A stretch of 64,000 nucleotides of DNA from positions 76,201,916 to 76,265,915 of the forward strand of contig CM019215.1 in NCBI GenBank assembly GCA_009741485.1, written 5' to 3'. Shown here in pieces: positions 35,782-47,565 of the stretch (position 1 is the stretch's first letter; the number at the start of each line of letters is the position of its first letter). Under the pieces are notes generated by a model. It saw nothing but the letters and a program-made list of their open reading frames with translations. It was not told the origin of the DNA and made no database searches. Both the position numbers and the translations under genes were made by a program. The stretch is from Malurus cyaneus samueli (Eukaryota; Chordata; Aves; Passeriformes; Maluridae).

Positions 35782-38700
35782 AGACTGAATATTTGTTTCT
35801 GAAAATGTTCCTTTGTAATTTAAATTCTTAGGTTTCCCTTTTTTTCTTTTCTCCCTCTGTTCTCCCTCCAGCTTTGTTTATTTTGTACATGGGTATTCAT
35901 TTATAGCTGTTATCTGTGCAGGGCTATATTCCAGACCTAAAGAACTTTCTTTTCAAAACCTTACAGTTTTATCTGCAGCAGTGACAGGAAGCCTGGTATA
36001 AGGTTGGGATGTAAGATGGAGATACAAGAGAATTGAATGTATTATGTGCTCTAAAAAATTTTCTGTAGGATCTTGAGAAAATATCTTAAATTCCTTGTTT
36101 CTTCCTTCCTTATCTTTAAAATAGGCAGGTGGACCTGGAGTTATTTTGAATCTAACCACAGCTTATATACAACAGTTTGAAAGTGGTAATCACTTCTATA
36201 GAGCTAAATCTGTATCTGACTTGGTAATAATGTGCAAAACCATATTATAAATTAGAAATCCTTACTCAGGTGCAGAGATACGAACACATTCATACAAGTT
36301 GAGCTGTTGAGTAACAGCATGTGGTACTTTAATAAATGGAGACTAAAACCAGCAAGATTAATCTCGAGTTTCAGAATGTCTCTTGAAGAAAATTACTTTG
36401 AGAGTTAGAAGACATTGCAGAAAAATAAAAATACTGCAAGTTTTTTATCAAGGTTAATTCAGAAGAAACTTCATCCCTAATCTAGACATATATTATATTT
36501 CTCCTTTATTCCACTAATGGTTAAAGAAATAGAATGATATTATATGTAACTAAAAATATATTGATTGATCTTTTTTAATACAGTGTAGGGATATTCCATT
36601 TTCTGTGCTATTTGATCAACAAAGCCTGGTTGCATTCAAAGTATGAACACCCTAAATTGCATTTATTCATGAAAACTGTGTGCAATTTTTCCACTCATAT
36701 TATGTAAAGGTCTACAGAATTTTAAAAAGATAATATTTTATATTTAAGCAGAGAGGAGTGATTACTGAGCAGAACAAAGAACTTCCAGCTGAAGTTTGAA
36801 TTGGATTCAGATTTCTAATCTGCTAGGATAATGTAATGGAAAAAAAAAATAGTATAGTCTTTCATAAAAACAACTTTAGTTTAGATGATTTTTTTTATTA
36901 GTAAGGACAGCACTGAAGAAAAATCTCTAGGGAATCCAGGAGAATGTGTAAAATATTCCCTGGGTATGCAAATCTGATGATATAACAGTCTCTTATAATT
37001 GCTTTAAAAAAATATCACTTAAAAAATAAAGGCAGTACTGTTAGTAAGGCCTTGAAACGTTCCCATGCTGTTTTTAGCAATAGAAATGCTTTGGAGTCTT
37101 TACATCCTAATATGCACCTATGTGTTCTCAACATAATAAAATGGATATGATTAAGAAACATCAAAACTTACAGAAACATCAAAACATGCAAACTTCATTT
37201 TGAAATTCTCAGGACTGAAACTTTGTAAGGGCCTGTATAATAATTTGTTTTATTACTTTGTTGTATTCCTACACAGTAGATAATCACATATGTTATCAGC
37301 ATATGTGTTTTGGGCTGTTTTATTCATGAATGCTGCAGAGAGCATCATTACTTTTAAGTTATGTATGTTAAGGAGAGCATGCATTTGTAGAGAAAGGAGA
37401 CAAACTGTTTCAGCTGTGAAATGCTGGCTGTGTAACAGCATGCCTGTTGAGGATATGACTGAATAGGGAGAGATTTGTACTTGTATTTATTTATTGTAAT
37501 ATGGAATGCTAGCCTGTGACACTTCCTATGTAAATAAAGATATGCAGCAATATTTTTTTTTTTCATTTGAAAGATGAATTAGGATATGGTGGAAGAGAAA
37601 GAAATGTTGGGTTTACTTGATGAAAAATGAAAGTTTTTCACAGTGCATGACCAAATCTGGGGGGAAAAGAGTTAATTATTTGCTTGAAATAAAACACTGA
37701 ACTTAACTTTTTTTTCATCTGTTGCCCTTAAAAACTTAAATAATGTCAAACATAAACAATTTCAGGATCTTTTTTTTTTAAATATATTGTTTAAAAGAGG
37801 TGTACACAGCTTTTAATTTAAGTAGAACACACCAAAAATTATGTAGCTAACTTTCCACATAGGCATGAAATTTCACATTTAACTAGTAATGTATTTGTCA
37901 AACCTTACTGAAAAAGGAGATGTTATCAACAAGTGTTTGTCTGTTAGCGAGAATAAAAAAAAAAAAAAAAAAAAAAAATTGGGTGGATCTACATTTCCAG
38001 AATCCCTGTTCTTTGTTACAGAAAATGTCACATGAAAATCTGACTCAAAACCAAAAGGAGTATGCAAGGATTTTAGGAGGTGGGCCTTCCAAAAACTTAG
38101 AGGTGTGGGAAGGCTGATTCCCAAGAGTTTGCAATTTACTGCAGTTGTGATCCAAGTTTGCTCCATTTGCTCAGCCTCCCAAGGGTGCTGTAGCTGAGGG
38201 GAAATTCATGCTGGGAGTTTAGATGGGTGTTTAGGCTGTATGCACTAAGAATGCTTCTGGGAATGGTTGCACCAAAACTGTTTGCAGCTGGCTGTTGGCA
38301 AATCAATATTTTATGAGGCAAGCCCAGGAGACTCAGCTTGCACTGGTGAGAGAGCTGCTGCTGATTGTCAGCCCATTCACCCTGGGGTGTGTGTGATTTA
38401 AGCAGGTAATATGAGCAATGCTTGATTTTACTTCCCTGGTGTGACACTGCATTTCAGTGTGAGAATAGTTTCTCTTTGTATTCTTGTGACAAATGGCACT
38501 TTATTCTGGAATGTTACTATATCTAAAGTCCATAAGTAAAACTATTTTGACCTTGTCTTTTAATCTACATTTTCTATAAGGTTTTTTCAAAATAATATGT
38601 AATCCCTATCATCTAAAAGTTAAAAGTATAACAACTTGTATTTCTAATACTATTGTAAATACTTCTCTTACATCACACCAGATGTGATAAATAATCTCTG

Positions 38701-39839
38701 CTATACTGTGCAGGTTTGTTGTGAAGCTGCAAGTGCTGCTGAGTTGTGTACTTTACCACAGCTTGAAATTGCACAGGGACCTCATACAGTAGCTACATAT
38801 TCCTACCTACTTTCTAGCAGCTAAAACTGAATGTGATTTATTAGTAATATAGCAAACTGGAAAATAGATGCACTTACCATCTGAGGAAAGTGGGGGAGGT
38901 TGAGCAAAAAAAAGCTACACTATGTTAAATAATTCCCAAAGGTCTGCTTTACTGGTCTTGGAGGTTTTACTTACCTAAAAGACTGCAGTAAAAGCCTTGG
39001 AGGTACTTTGTTGCAAGCATTTTTGTCAGAAAAGAAGACAGATAACCTGTCAAATTGACAACACCAAATTGACAAGCAAGTACAGCCATGTGCTTGGTCA
39101 CTACAACAGTGTGAAAATCAAGAGGGATTTTCATAATGTGCCATGGAAAAATACCCGGAAAGTAGGTTTCAGTAAAGCATTCTACTGTGTTGCAAAATCC
39201 TTGAAAATAAAGCACTGTCTCTTTTTCGTAATGTTTATTTACATTTTGAAATGTGACTATACCTAGGGGAAATTCACAGATGTAAGAGCATATATTCTCA
39301 AATCAGCAAATTATGAAACTAGACTTTTATTTTTGTACAGAAAGAATTTATCATTTAGTCCAGTTCTACTGAGATAATTGAGTCTTTCTATAGTGGAAGA
39401 AGTTTAAGTTTTACTAATATAAATATTTATCAACAAGAAAATTACATGATTGATAAAACTGGACACAATCTTGCCATAAAAATTATAATCAGATCAAATG
39501 TTTCAGTAATAAGAAACAAAGTAGTATGATTGAAACTGCATGATATTAGTACAAGACATCATATATTGACTACTTTGCTAGGGGGTTATTTTGCTAATTA
39601 CTTTATTGAAATTTCATTTCAATTTTAAAGAAGGATTCAAATTATAACTTTTTTTTAGAAAGCAATAGAGTGAGGAGATAGTCAAATGAGAAATGGAAAA
39701 TAATAGATAGCATCAAGAAAGCAACCTACAATCACAGAAAAGTACATGCAATTCAAATAATTAAAGGGTAAGAGGAAAGGAACTAAGAAAAGCAGTTATG
39801 AGAACACTTACATAAATTTCCAAGTAAGTTTCTTCATTT
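35782..39839. other. AT-rich non-coding stretch
   Basis: No gene was recognised. A block at about 38090-38450 is richer in G and C than its surroundings and has a 103-codon minus-strand frame (38136-38447) without known motifs. Confidence 0.55.
37955..37978 (+). repeat. Poly(A) tract, 24 bp
   Basis: Uninterrupted A run after GAAT; no retroposed gene body was recognised upstream. Confidence 0.93.
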
Positions 39840-40600
39840 GCTATTCCCTTTTCTCCTTTTGGGCATTCATTAAGAGAGCAGGTTTCCCAGACTTGATCAG
39901 TTGCAATGAATTATTCTTAGTTTTGGTCAAATGCTTTGGTTTCAGTAGAATACAAAGCAGAATTTCACCTGTTACAAGCTTCCAGTTAGTGTGCAAATCA
40001 TTAACCATGATCTTCTGATTCCAATAATCCACCTTCTTATTTGTCCATCTAGCAGTTCAGCCACCCAGACTTTAATGGGAGAGTGTTGAAAGCCTTGTTA
40101 CTGTCAAGATAGTCACATGGACAGGCATCCATGGCTTTCCCTGTTGTGAACAATTCACTGATCAAGTTATTTTATTATAGAAACATAATATGGCCTTTTA
40201 GGAAGGCACTTGAAGACTGGGAGACCTACAGTATCATTCTATTAAGTCCTCATAGTACTTCAAAGTTGTTTTGGAAACTCTAAGGAAGGCAGTTTTCAGT
40301 GTCTGGTTTTTGAAGGGATGTAAACAGGAATTCTGATTCTTCCGAGACTGGAAATACTTCTGTTATAAAGAAGGCCTATAAAATTGAGGTGCAACAGATT
40401 TAAGAACTATGGCTTTTGATAGTTTTGAAAACTGACTAACTTATATACAAATTTATGAACACTGTGAAGTCAGCCACGTTGAAGGCGACTGCTGTTCAGT
40501 GAAGAGTTATTTGTTGCTGATGAAATCTCAGAAATTCTGTATCCTTAAGCAAAAACGCAACAGGTCTGAAATTTTCAGTTATAGATCCTCTCCATGACAA
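39840..40600 (-). mobile_element. Old CR1 LINE fragment, reverse transcriptase region, minus strand
   Basis: Read on the minus strand, GACTATCTTGACAGTAACAA followed by GGCTTTCAACACTCTCCCA aligns with the CR1 reverse transcriptase stretch that encodes YLDFSKAFDTVSH. Just downstream, a 63-codon frame (39841-40032) gives VNDLHTNWKLVTGE, corresponding to the VNG...W.PVTSG part before the PQGSVLGP motif, which is itself lost. Upstream, the part around 40150-40200 matches the region encoding the F-Y-D-aromatic segment. Stops and shifts are frequent, so it is dead. Outer limits are approximate. Confidence 0.7.
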
Positions 40601-41239
40601 TAAACATGAGGAGTTTATATTCAATATCCCTGCAGATTCAATCAGAAATCATTGCATCTCTACTCAGTTTCAAAAAGGGAAGCTGCATGAAAACAAGATA
40701 GGCAAAAAATCTCTGCAATGACAGTGAATAGCTATTCCAGCTTGCCATGACAATCCCAAGTACAAATACAATGACTCATCATGTCACCAGTCACCTAATG
40801 TGCAATTTATTACCACCAGCTACTGAATATATTACATATGTGAAAATAAAATCTGTCACAAATAACAGTATGGTTAGATAAGGCCTGATCCAATTTACAC
40901 ACCATGCAGGGGACTGAAAATTAAATATGTTATTTTTTTTTTTGAGTTCTGGAAGTCCTTCCTGAATGCAAATAGATCAAAACATTTAAATGCTTTCTCC
41001 ACTCCGCTTACCTGATGAAGGTTTTTTACAAGGTAGTGGGTGCTTTCTAGACTACGAGACTGGATTCCTGTTGTGTTTTTGACACTGAAGTACTGTGTGA
41101 ATTACACCACATCCCCCAGGTTATGTGAAGTACATTATAACTTGTGGTGTGCTGCAGGAGACTTTTGTGAATCTGTCTGAAATGAAACCTTGCTGTGAGA
41201 CAAGGACCAATTGTGATGAATTGTAGAAATACCTCACGA
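40601..41239. other. Non-coding stretch between two LINE fragments
   Basis: Nothing clearly recognisable was found. It may hold further decayed LINE sequence. Confidence 0.45.
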
Positions 41240-41750
41240 GGTCCAGTGACCAGCTAAGAATGCAGAATTCAGTGTAGATAAATTTAAAGTGCTACTTTAA
41301 GCAGGGAGTGGACAAACCAGAAACTGCTATTTAAAATAGATTCCAAATCATTGTAGCCAGATGGCAGATTTCGATTAGGAAAGAGTGAACCACAAAAATG
41401 TAAACTTGCTCATCACTAGCAGTCACAAAAGAATTGTTAGCATTATTAGGAAGGTGGTAGAGATCAAAGCAAAGAAAACCATGAAGCCATTGCATAGTTG
41501 CTTGCTTTTCCAGCTGATGTGTGCCTTGTACAGGTTTCCTTTATCTTGAAAGAAAAGAATGACACAAAGAGAGAATTTAGAGAAATATAATAGTGATAGT
41601 CAAAGACATGGAAAAAGTTTACCCTTGAGAAATAATTAGGCTAGAGTAGACCAGGTTAGTCTTTTCAATGTTCTTCCGTCTTGAAAAATTATGTCTCAGA
41701 AAGGATATGACCAAGAGGTTTATTGAGTTTCCATATGGGTTTCGTGGGAA
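41240..41750 (+). mobile_element. Ancient CR1/L3-like LINE fragment, plus strand
   Basis: In plus orientation, GTTAGCATTATTAGGAAGG, AGATCAAAGCAAAGAAAACC and ATGAAGCCATTGCATAG match the ...ATTATTAGGAA...GAGAA.AAAAC block of L3/CR1-type elements. Later, TCTTGAAAAATTATGTCTCA and GAAAGGATATGACCAAGAGG match the CTTGGAAAAGAGACGACTGA...GGATATGATAGAGG block. Divergence is high, which suggests an old insertion. It lies opposite in strand to the fragment at 39840-40600, so the two are separate insertions or an inverted remnant. Confidence 0.65.
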
Positions 41751-44619
41751 GGGCAGAAAGGAAGGATTATGCCCTCTCTCTTCTGATAGGAGAACTTGGC
41801 TATCAATTTAAACTAATAGGAATCACGTGTACAGTAAAAAAAAATCAGCTCTTCTTGTATTGGTTAGTTAGACAATGGAACTGGCAGCCACAGGACATTG
41901 GTTCTCCTAAAAATATACAAAGATTTGGGGCAAGATGGAAACAATTGCAAAACATTTCCTAATGTCGTTTTTGATTTCTGGCATTCAAATTAAATTGAAT
42001 GATTTTAAAACAAGTTAAGCATTTATAACTCACTGACTGTTCAGAGTGCTTTGAGTACTGAACTCTGATTTGAAATGTACAGTTAATTTGGTAAATAGGA
42101 TTTGAAGTGGGTATTGAGAACAAATTTTTACAAATTGTTTGCTTTTCCAAATTATTTATTATATACAGACTTCTGAAGATTATTAAAACAGTCTAAGGCA
42201 ACCAAAAAAACAGATTTTTTTTCCCCTGAAAGCTTCTCGTTCAAAGAACATATGCAGAAAACCTAAGCAATTATCTGCCTGCATTCTTTGCATCTTCTGG
42301 TAATCTAAATTTAAATATAGTGCAGAAACTGCTGTTATTACCCATTTCAAATGCCTAATAAATGTGGTGACATATTTTAATTTGGGCTTTTCTAGTAAAA
42401 AAAAATGTTCTGAGGTCTGTATTTTCCATTTTGTGTGTACTGAGGTCTTTCTTGGTAAACCTTCTCAAATGTAATAAGGTTGCCAAAAATCTGAGTGAGA
42501 GGAACTATGATGAAAAGTGAATAAAATAAACTTTACTTGCAAACTTCTGAAGTTCAGAAAATAGGAGATGAGGAATACAGTCCAAATAGAACCAAATGAA
42601 AGAAACAGTCAGGGAGGTATGAATTTAGCAGGGAGAGAAGTTTTACTATTTTATTTAATCCAAATCCTTTTTTTTTTCTCTGTTCATTTAAAAATGCACT
42701 TGTTGTTGCTTTGATGTAAAAAAATGTGGTTTCCAATTAACATTTACTCTAAGACATAACGACACTTTTAATTTTAAAACAAAAGACTCTTCTAAATAAC
42801 ACAATGGTTTAGAAATTCATTATGAAGCATTTATGATTCAGAACAATGTTTCTACATGTAATTTAATAATTTGTAGATTTAAATAAAATTATTCCTTCAA
42901 ACATATTGTTTTGTTTCATAAATTCTGCTACAGAGGTACAAAAATAGTCCTTTTTTTTCTCCATCATAAATATTTCAGTATTTTATCTTCAGATTTCAAT
43001 AAGGATTTAATCTCATCAGAAATTGTTAAAAATATATATTTGAGGTAAAGTGAAATCCTGAATTTCAAAACTGTTTTTTATTTCTTTTAAGATGATGGTG
43101 CAGCAGAAGTAGTGATTGTTATTCTGACTGATGGGTCACGATATTTAATGTAAAGGTTGTGATTTAAAAGTGCCACAAATTGTTTAATTAAAGCCATATT
43201 CAGAGTTGCATGTACTATAGTAACATCAAGTTCAGACAAGTCTTTTTATATTTTTTTGATTAGTAGTATCAGTGTAAAATACTGAATTCTAACTCAGTAA
43301 TATCTTTGTTTCCCTGAAATTCTAAATTCAAGGGCTTTTTTAATAAAGATTTGTATACACTTCCCTTTCTTGCTTGCCGTTAGTGAGATTAATAAGCTGT
43401 CCTGCAGTATGCAAATTGGAAAAGTATTAAAAGCTGTTGAAGTTTTGGTGGGAGCTATTTTTTTGTTTGTTTTGGCTTGGAGACTTTTAGGCTTTTGGTT
43501 GGTTGGCTGGTTGATTTTTTTTGTGCTGCAGAGAACAAATTGAGAAGGCTGAAATTTAAAAAGAAGCCAAATACTGCTGGCATTTTAATGTTACAGTGTG
43601 AAATTATTTTTGCAGACATTTATTTTAATAATTATTGCTACTTGATTTAAGTACTATGGAATGAATCAAAGAAAAATATTTAATTATCAGGAATAGACTT
43701 ATTCATATAAAACATTGTTTCTGAAACTTAAGCTATTGGTAAATTTCAAGTGACATCTCTTTTTATGGTTCAGTATAAGACCCAAGGAGAAACAGCAGAA
43801 TTTCTCAGCAAGGGAAATTTCTTGCATCTACTCTGGTTGACAGTGAACGTGCTAAAGATGAAAATGGTACAAGTCCAACTGATTTCCCAAAAGACTGGGA
43901 ATTGGAGAATCACTTGTCTCTCCTGTTTAGTCTTTAAGTATGGGTGTAATTAAGTCTATAATGCAGTATTAAGGTATAAAAGCTTTTATTTATGCTACAA
44001 AAGGAACACAAATTATTTATCCAGTATTTTCTGCCTGTTTATGTGCTCACTTATTTTGAGATAGGTCAGTTAGTCTGCATTTAGTTTGACTTAATTTTGC
44101 ATGTTTGCTTGTGCTAAAGTAGCCTGTTTCTATGCTAATATTGTGGTGGGGTTCTGTAGCATTTTTATTGCTTTCTTAGATTTGTTCTTCCCAGAAGTTT
44201 CTATGTTGACATTTCAGGTGCCAGTTGGGTCTACTGAGCATTAAGGTGTTCTGTTATTTGCTCTACTAGTCAGGGGTGGGAGCTGCTGCTGCCAAGTCTG
44301 GGGGAAAATATTGCATGTGTGAATGGATACGCATGGCTGGATTGTGCTTTCATTTTAATTTAGCTCTTGGTTCTGTCATCCTTTGAAGTGGGAAGCGTGC
44401 TTGATGCCTGGGTGAGGTGACTTGTGAAACTGTATAGTCCTTTCTCTCAGTTGCTGAGCTTTGGGAACTGGTGTGGTCCTAGCCTGTAACAGATACTGCT
44501 TGAGTTCTTATGCATAACAAACGTTTGTTCCTGGAAATGCAAACTTAAGGATTTATGTGAAGGATTTGTTCTAGTCACATTAGCCCGTCATTAAAACTGG
44601 AATTTAGGATTCACTCTGT
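41751..44619. other. AT-rich non-coding stretch
   Basis: No gene or repeat family was recognised; short frames only. Confidence 0.6.
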
Positions 44620-45205
44620 GGGGGTTGATCTTGGCTGGATGTCAGATGCCCAACAAGCCCCTCTATCTCTCCCCTCTTCACTGGTCATGGGGAAGAAGAT
44701 AAGATGCAAATCTTGTGGAATGAGATAGACAGGGACAGATCTCATCACCATTATGGGCAAAACAAATTTGTCTCAGACAAATTAATTTCATTTATTGCAA
44801 ATCAAATGACAGTAGTATAATGAAAAATAAACCCAAATCTTAAAACGCCTTTTCCCTACCCCTTCCTCCCTTCTTCCCAAGCTTAACATTACTCCACATT
44901 TCCTCTACATTCTTGCCAGATAGTGGTGCAGGCGGATGGGGAATGGGGGTTGTAACCAGTCCATGTTTTCTCTGCTATGCCTCCTCCTCACACTCTTCCC
45001 CTGCTCCAGCATGAGTCTCCTGCAGAGTCAAAATTCCCAGCAAAAAACCTGCTCCACCACGGGCTTCTCTTCCCTCAGGTCCACAGGTCTTTCCAGGAGC
45101 CTCCTTGGTTTCCCACAGGGCCACTCCCCTCTCCAGCTGCAGATGCTGTTGTGCAGGTTTTTTCCCCCTTTCTGAAATATTTAATCCCAGTACACATTCC
45201 CAGCA
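44620..45205 (-). mobile_element. ERVL-like LTR fragment, minus strand
   Basis: Plus-strand landmarks from left to right: GGGTTGATCTTGGCTGGATG, AGATGCCCAACAAGCCCCTC, TATCTCTCCCCTCTTCACTG, ACAAATTAATTTCATTTATT, ATAATGAAAAATAAACCCAA, ATCTTAAAACGCCTTTTCCC, GATGGGGAATGGGGGTTGTA, CTCACACTCTTCCCCTGCTC, CACAGGTCTTTCCAGGAGCC, CTCTCCAGCTGCAGATGCTG and CTGAAATATTTAATCCCAG. These reproduce, in reverse, an avian ERVL-type LTR with a large part of the usual tandem CTCCAGC-rich middle missing. The 5' end of the LTR (right side) is absent. The open frames of 79-100 codons here belong to the LTR. Confidence 0.8.
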
Positions 45206-47311
45206 TATACTTATTCTTTTTTTTGGTAGTTTTTGGATAAAGGACTGATGGTGGGGGAAGCAAAATCAATGAGGAGATTGCCCTTTTTATTTCTGTTTGG
45301 TTTTCTGTTACCCTGCAATTTAATAGAAAGCTTGTAAAATATGTAACTAAAGACATGTATTTTCCCAGCAGCTTCACCTTCTAGCACTCTGGAGAGTGTT
45401 ATTTTGGATAAATCAAGATTGAACAATGAAGATTTTTTTTGGTATCTGAGGCCTCGGGGAATTTTTGCCTATTTAATCTATTGTTTTAATGTGTTTGTTA
45501 ATTAAGTGTTTGTGCAGCAAGAATATGTGGCATTATTTCACTCTTATGTTTTTTGTTGATTTCAAGGATCCCAAAGTTGTGACTATTATTGCTAACACAT
45601 ATATATCAGGATGGATATCTTTTAATGAAGTAATTCTGTAAGCATTTCCTATATTTTATATTAAGATTGCACCCAAATTTAATATTAAAATGACATAACT
45701 TTGGAGGAGTCATATGTTATTTTCTTTTGACATTATATTTGGTTCATTGTCAGGGTTACATTAACTTCCATAACATATATTTATTTATTTTTTATTTATC
45801 TTTTACAAAATTATTAATTCCTCATGGGTATTTTGATAAGTTTTAATTGTGGTATTGAAGCGTAGCTAATTCTATGTCATGATTGTTTTTGGACTCAAGT
45901 GCACCAGATTAGGCAATGCTACACTTCTATTTTACTCTCAGAACACAGATTGAGATATACTTGTTGATTTACAGGTACAGAACACAATTTGTGGGACCCA
46001 TGTCTTCAATTATAGATGTATGTGTTGAAGAAGCAGGCATACATTTTAACCAGTTGGTGATTCTGGTTTTTGGATTTTTTTTTTTTTACTCCAAGATATT
46101 TCCCCATTCAAACTGGAGATTTAATGCGGATGGGGAAGGAAGTGTGGTTCAGGGTGAACAGGGAGCATCTGTGCTGTCCCCTTGCTGGGCAGTGAGATTG
46201 GTTAATCTGACAAGGTTTTTAGCAAAGGCTCAGTCCCAGCTGTTTATACGTGAGCTCCTTGTTGCGTTGTTCTGTTCTATCACTGAAGTAAGTCTTGAAT
46301 TCTGCCTGCTGGGGCTGAGGTACAATGTGTCTGGGGTGACAGTGTGTTGTGATATTAACCCCCAGGTTATCTGACTCAGTTCCATGGGGGCTGTGGAGCA
46401 GTCTGTATGTCTTAGGGAAAGGAATATTTTCCTTATCCTGGCTAATCCCCATGATAACAGCGAGTGTTCAGATCCCTGCAATTGACTTCCCCATGGATGT
46501 GTAAAAGGGAAACTCCTTTCTCATCTTGGTGAGGGGGAAATAACTGCTACAGGAGCATCTTTGTCCTAAGGTGTATCTGCCTCATTTCACCCAGCAGGTC
46601 CACACCAGCTTCCTCTGAGCTGGAAGCAGAAATAGCAACTTCATAAGGATCACCACTGGTACCCCCCTCTATGGCTTTAATTGCTTTAAGTTTATTCATT
46701 CAACTAATGGTTGAAGGAACTGACATCTATCTGATATTTTGCTTGTATTTAACTATTTTCATTAGTTTCTGCAGATAATTGTCTGTAGAACACAGATTAG
46801 TGATTATATAATGAAGTGATAAAACCACACGTGCCTCCATACAAAATAATATTTCTCTTTCTGGTTTGAAATACTCTCACAGTATTTTTAGCACATAGAA
46901 ACTTTTATGTAGGATTTTTCAAACCTTTATGTAATAGTTTTTGATTTAGGATGCCTATCATTTTTGCTCTTTTGAATTGTGAATGATTGCTTTGTAGTTC
47001 ACTGACTATTTCATGGCAGTCTGTTTCATTTAGTGTGCTAAATGATGATCACTATAGTTCAAACAAACTATAACTGGATTAGGTTCCAGGTCTTGTGCAT
47101 GTAACAGGATGATCTTACAAATTTCTTCTTGACTTAGATCTGATGTAGCTCTGTTAAAATCATTAAAATCAAAGTGGGCCAGTGTGTCTCTCACTGTCCT
47201 CTTCACATTAGCACGGGTACAGTGCTGTGCAAACCAGCTCTCCGTGCCTGATGCAGCAGTGGTTGCACAACATACCCCACCTTGCAGACCTCTTTGTTTC
47301 CCTTATTCCCC
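45206..47311. other. Non-coding stretch with one unassigned GC-richer block
   Basis: From about 46090 to 46670 the sequence is richer in G and C and has a 152-codon plus-strand frame (45916-46374) and overlapping minus frames of 77-83 codons. The composition and stretches such as GGGGCTGAGGTACAATGTG and CCCCATGGATGTGTAAAAGG suggest a decayed interspersed repeat, possibly internal retroviral sequence, but I cannot assign it. The 152-codon frame joins an AT-rich half to this block, which argues against a real gene. Confidence 0.4.
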
Positions 47312-47388
47312 ATATTGTTGTGATATTGTTGTGATATTGTTGTGATATTGTTGTGATATTGTTGTGATATTGTTGTGATATTGTTGTG
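47312..47388 (+). repeat. 11-bp minisatellite, seven copies
   Basis: The unit ATATTGTTGTG is repeated seven times without a mismatch, followed by a partial AT. Confidence 0.95.
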
Positions 47389-47460
47389 ATTCCTTAGGTT
47401 TTGCTACTTGAATACAATTTTCATTTCAAGCTTATTAGATTGAGAAGGTTGATTTTGTAG

Positions 47461-47565
47461 TGTTTTTTTTTGTTTGTTTGTTTTTTGGTTTTTTTGGGTT
47501 TTTTTTGTTTTTTTTTGTTGGTTTTTGTTTTGTTGTTTTTGTTTTTTTTGGTTTTTTTTTTTGCG
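47461..47565 (+). repeat. T/G-rich low-complexity tract, about 105 bp
   Basis: T runs broken only by G (TTTG, TTGG, TTGGG); C and A are absent throughout. It produces the lysine/asparagine/glutamine-rich end of a 203-codon minus-strand frame (47404-48015), which is therefore not a gene. Confidence 0.93.

Noticed and set aside
43395..43406. POU-type octamer ATGCAAAT as a regulatory site
   Set aside because: An 8-bp motif is expected by chance in AT-rich DNA of this length; nothing else marks an enhancer here.
45916..46374. 152-codon plus-strand open frame
   Set aside because: It spans two regions of different composition, crosses a T tract, has no domain, and overlaps minus-strand frames of similar openness.
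47312..47388. Regular repeats resembling a CRISPR array
   Set aside because: The units are 11 bp and directly adjacent, with no spacers, in a vertebrate sequence. It is a minisatellite.
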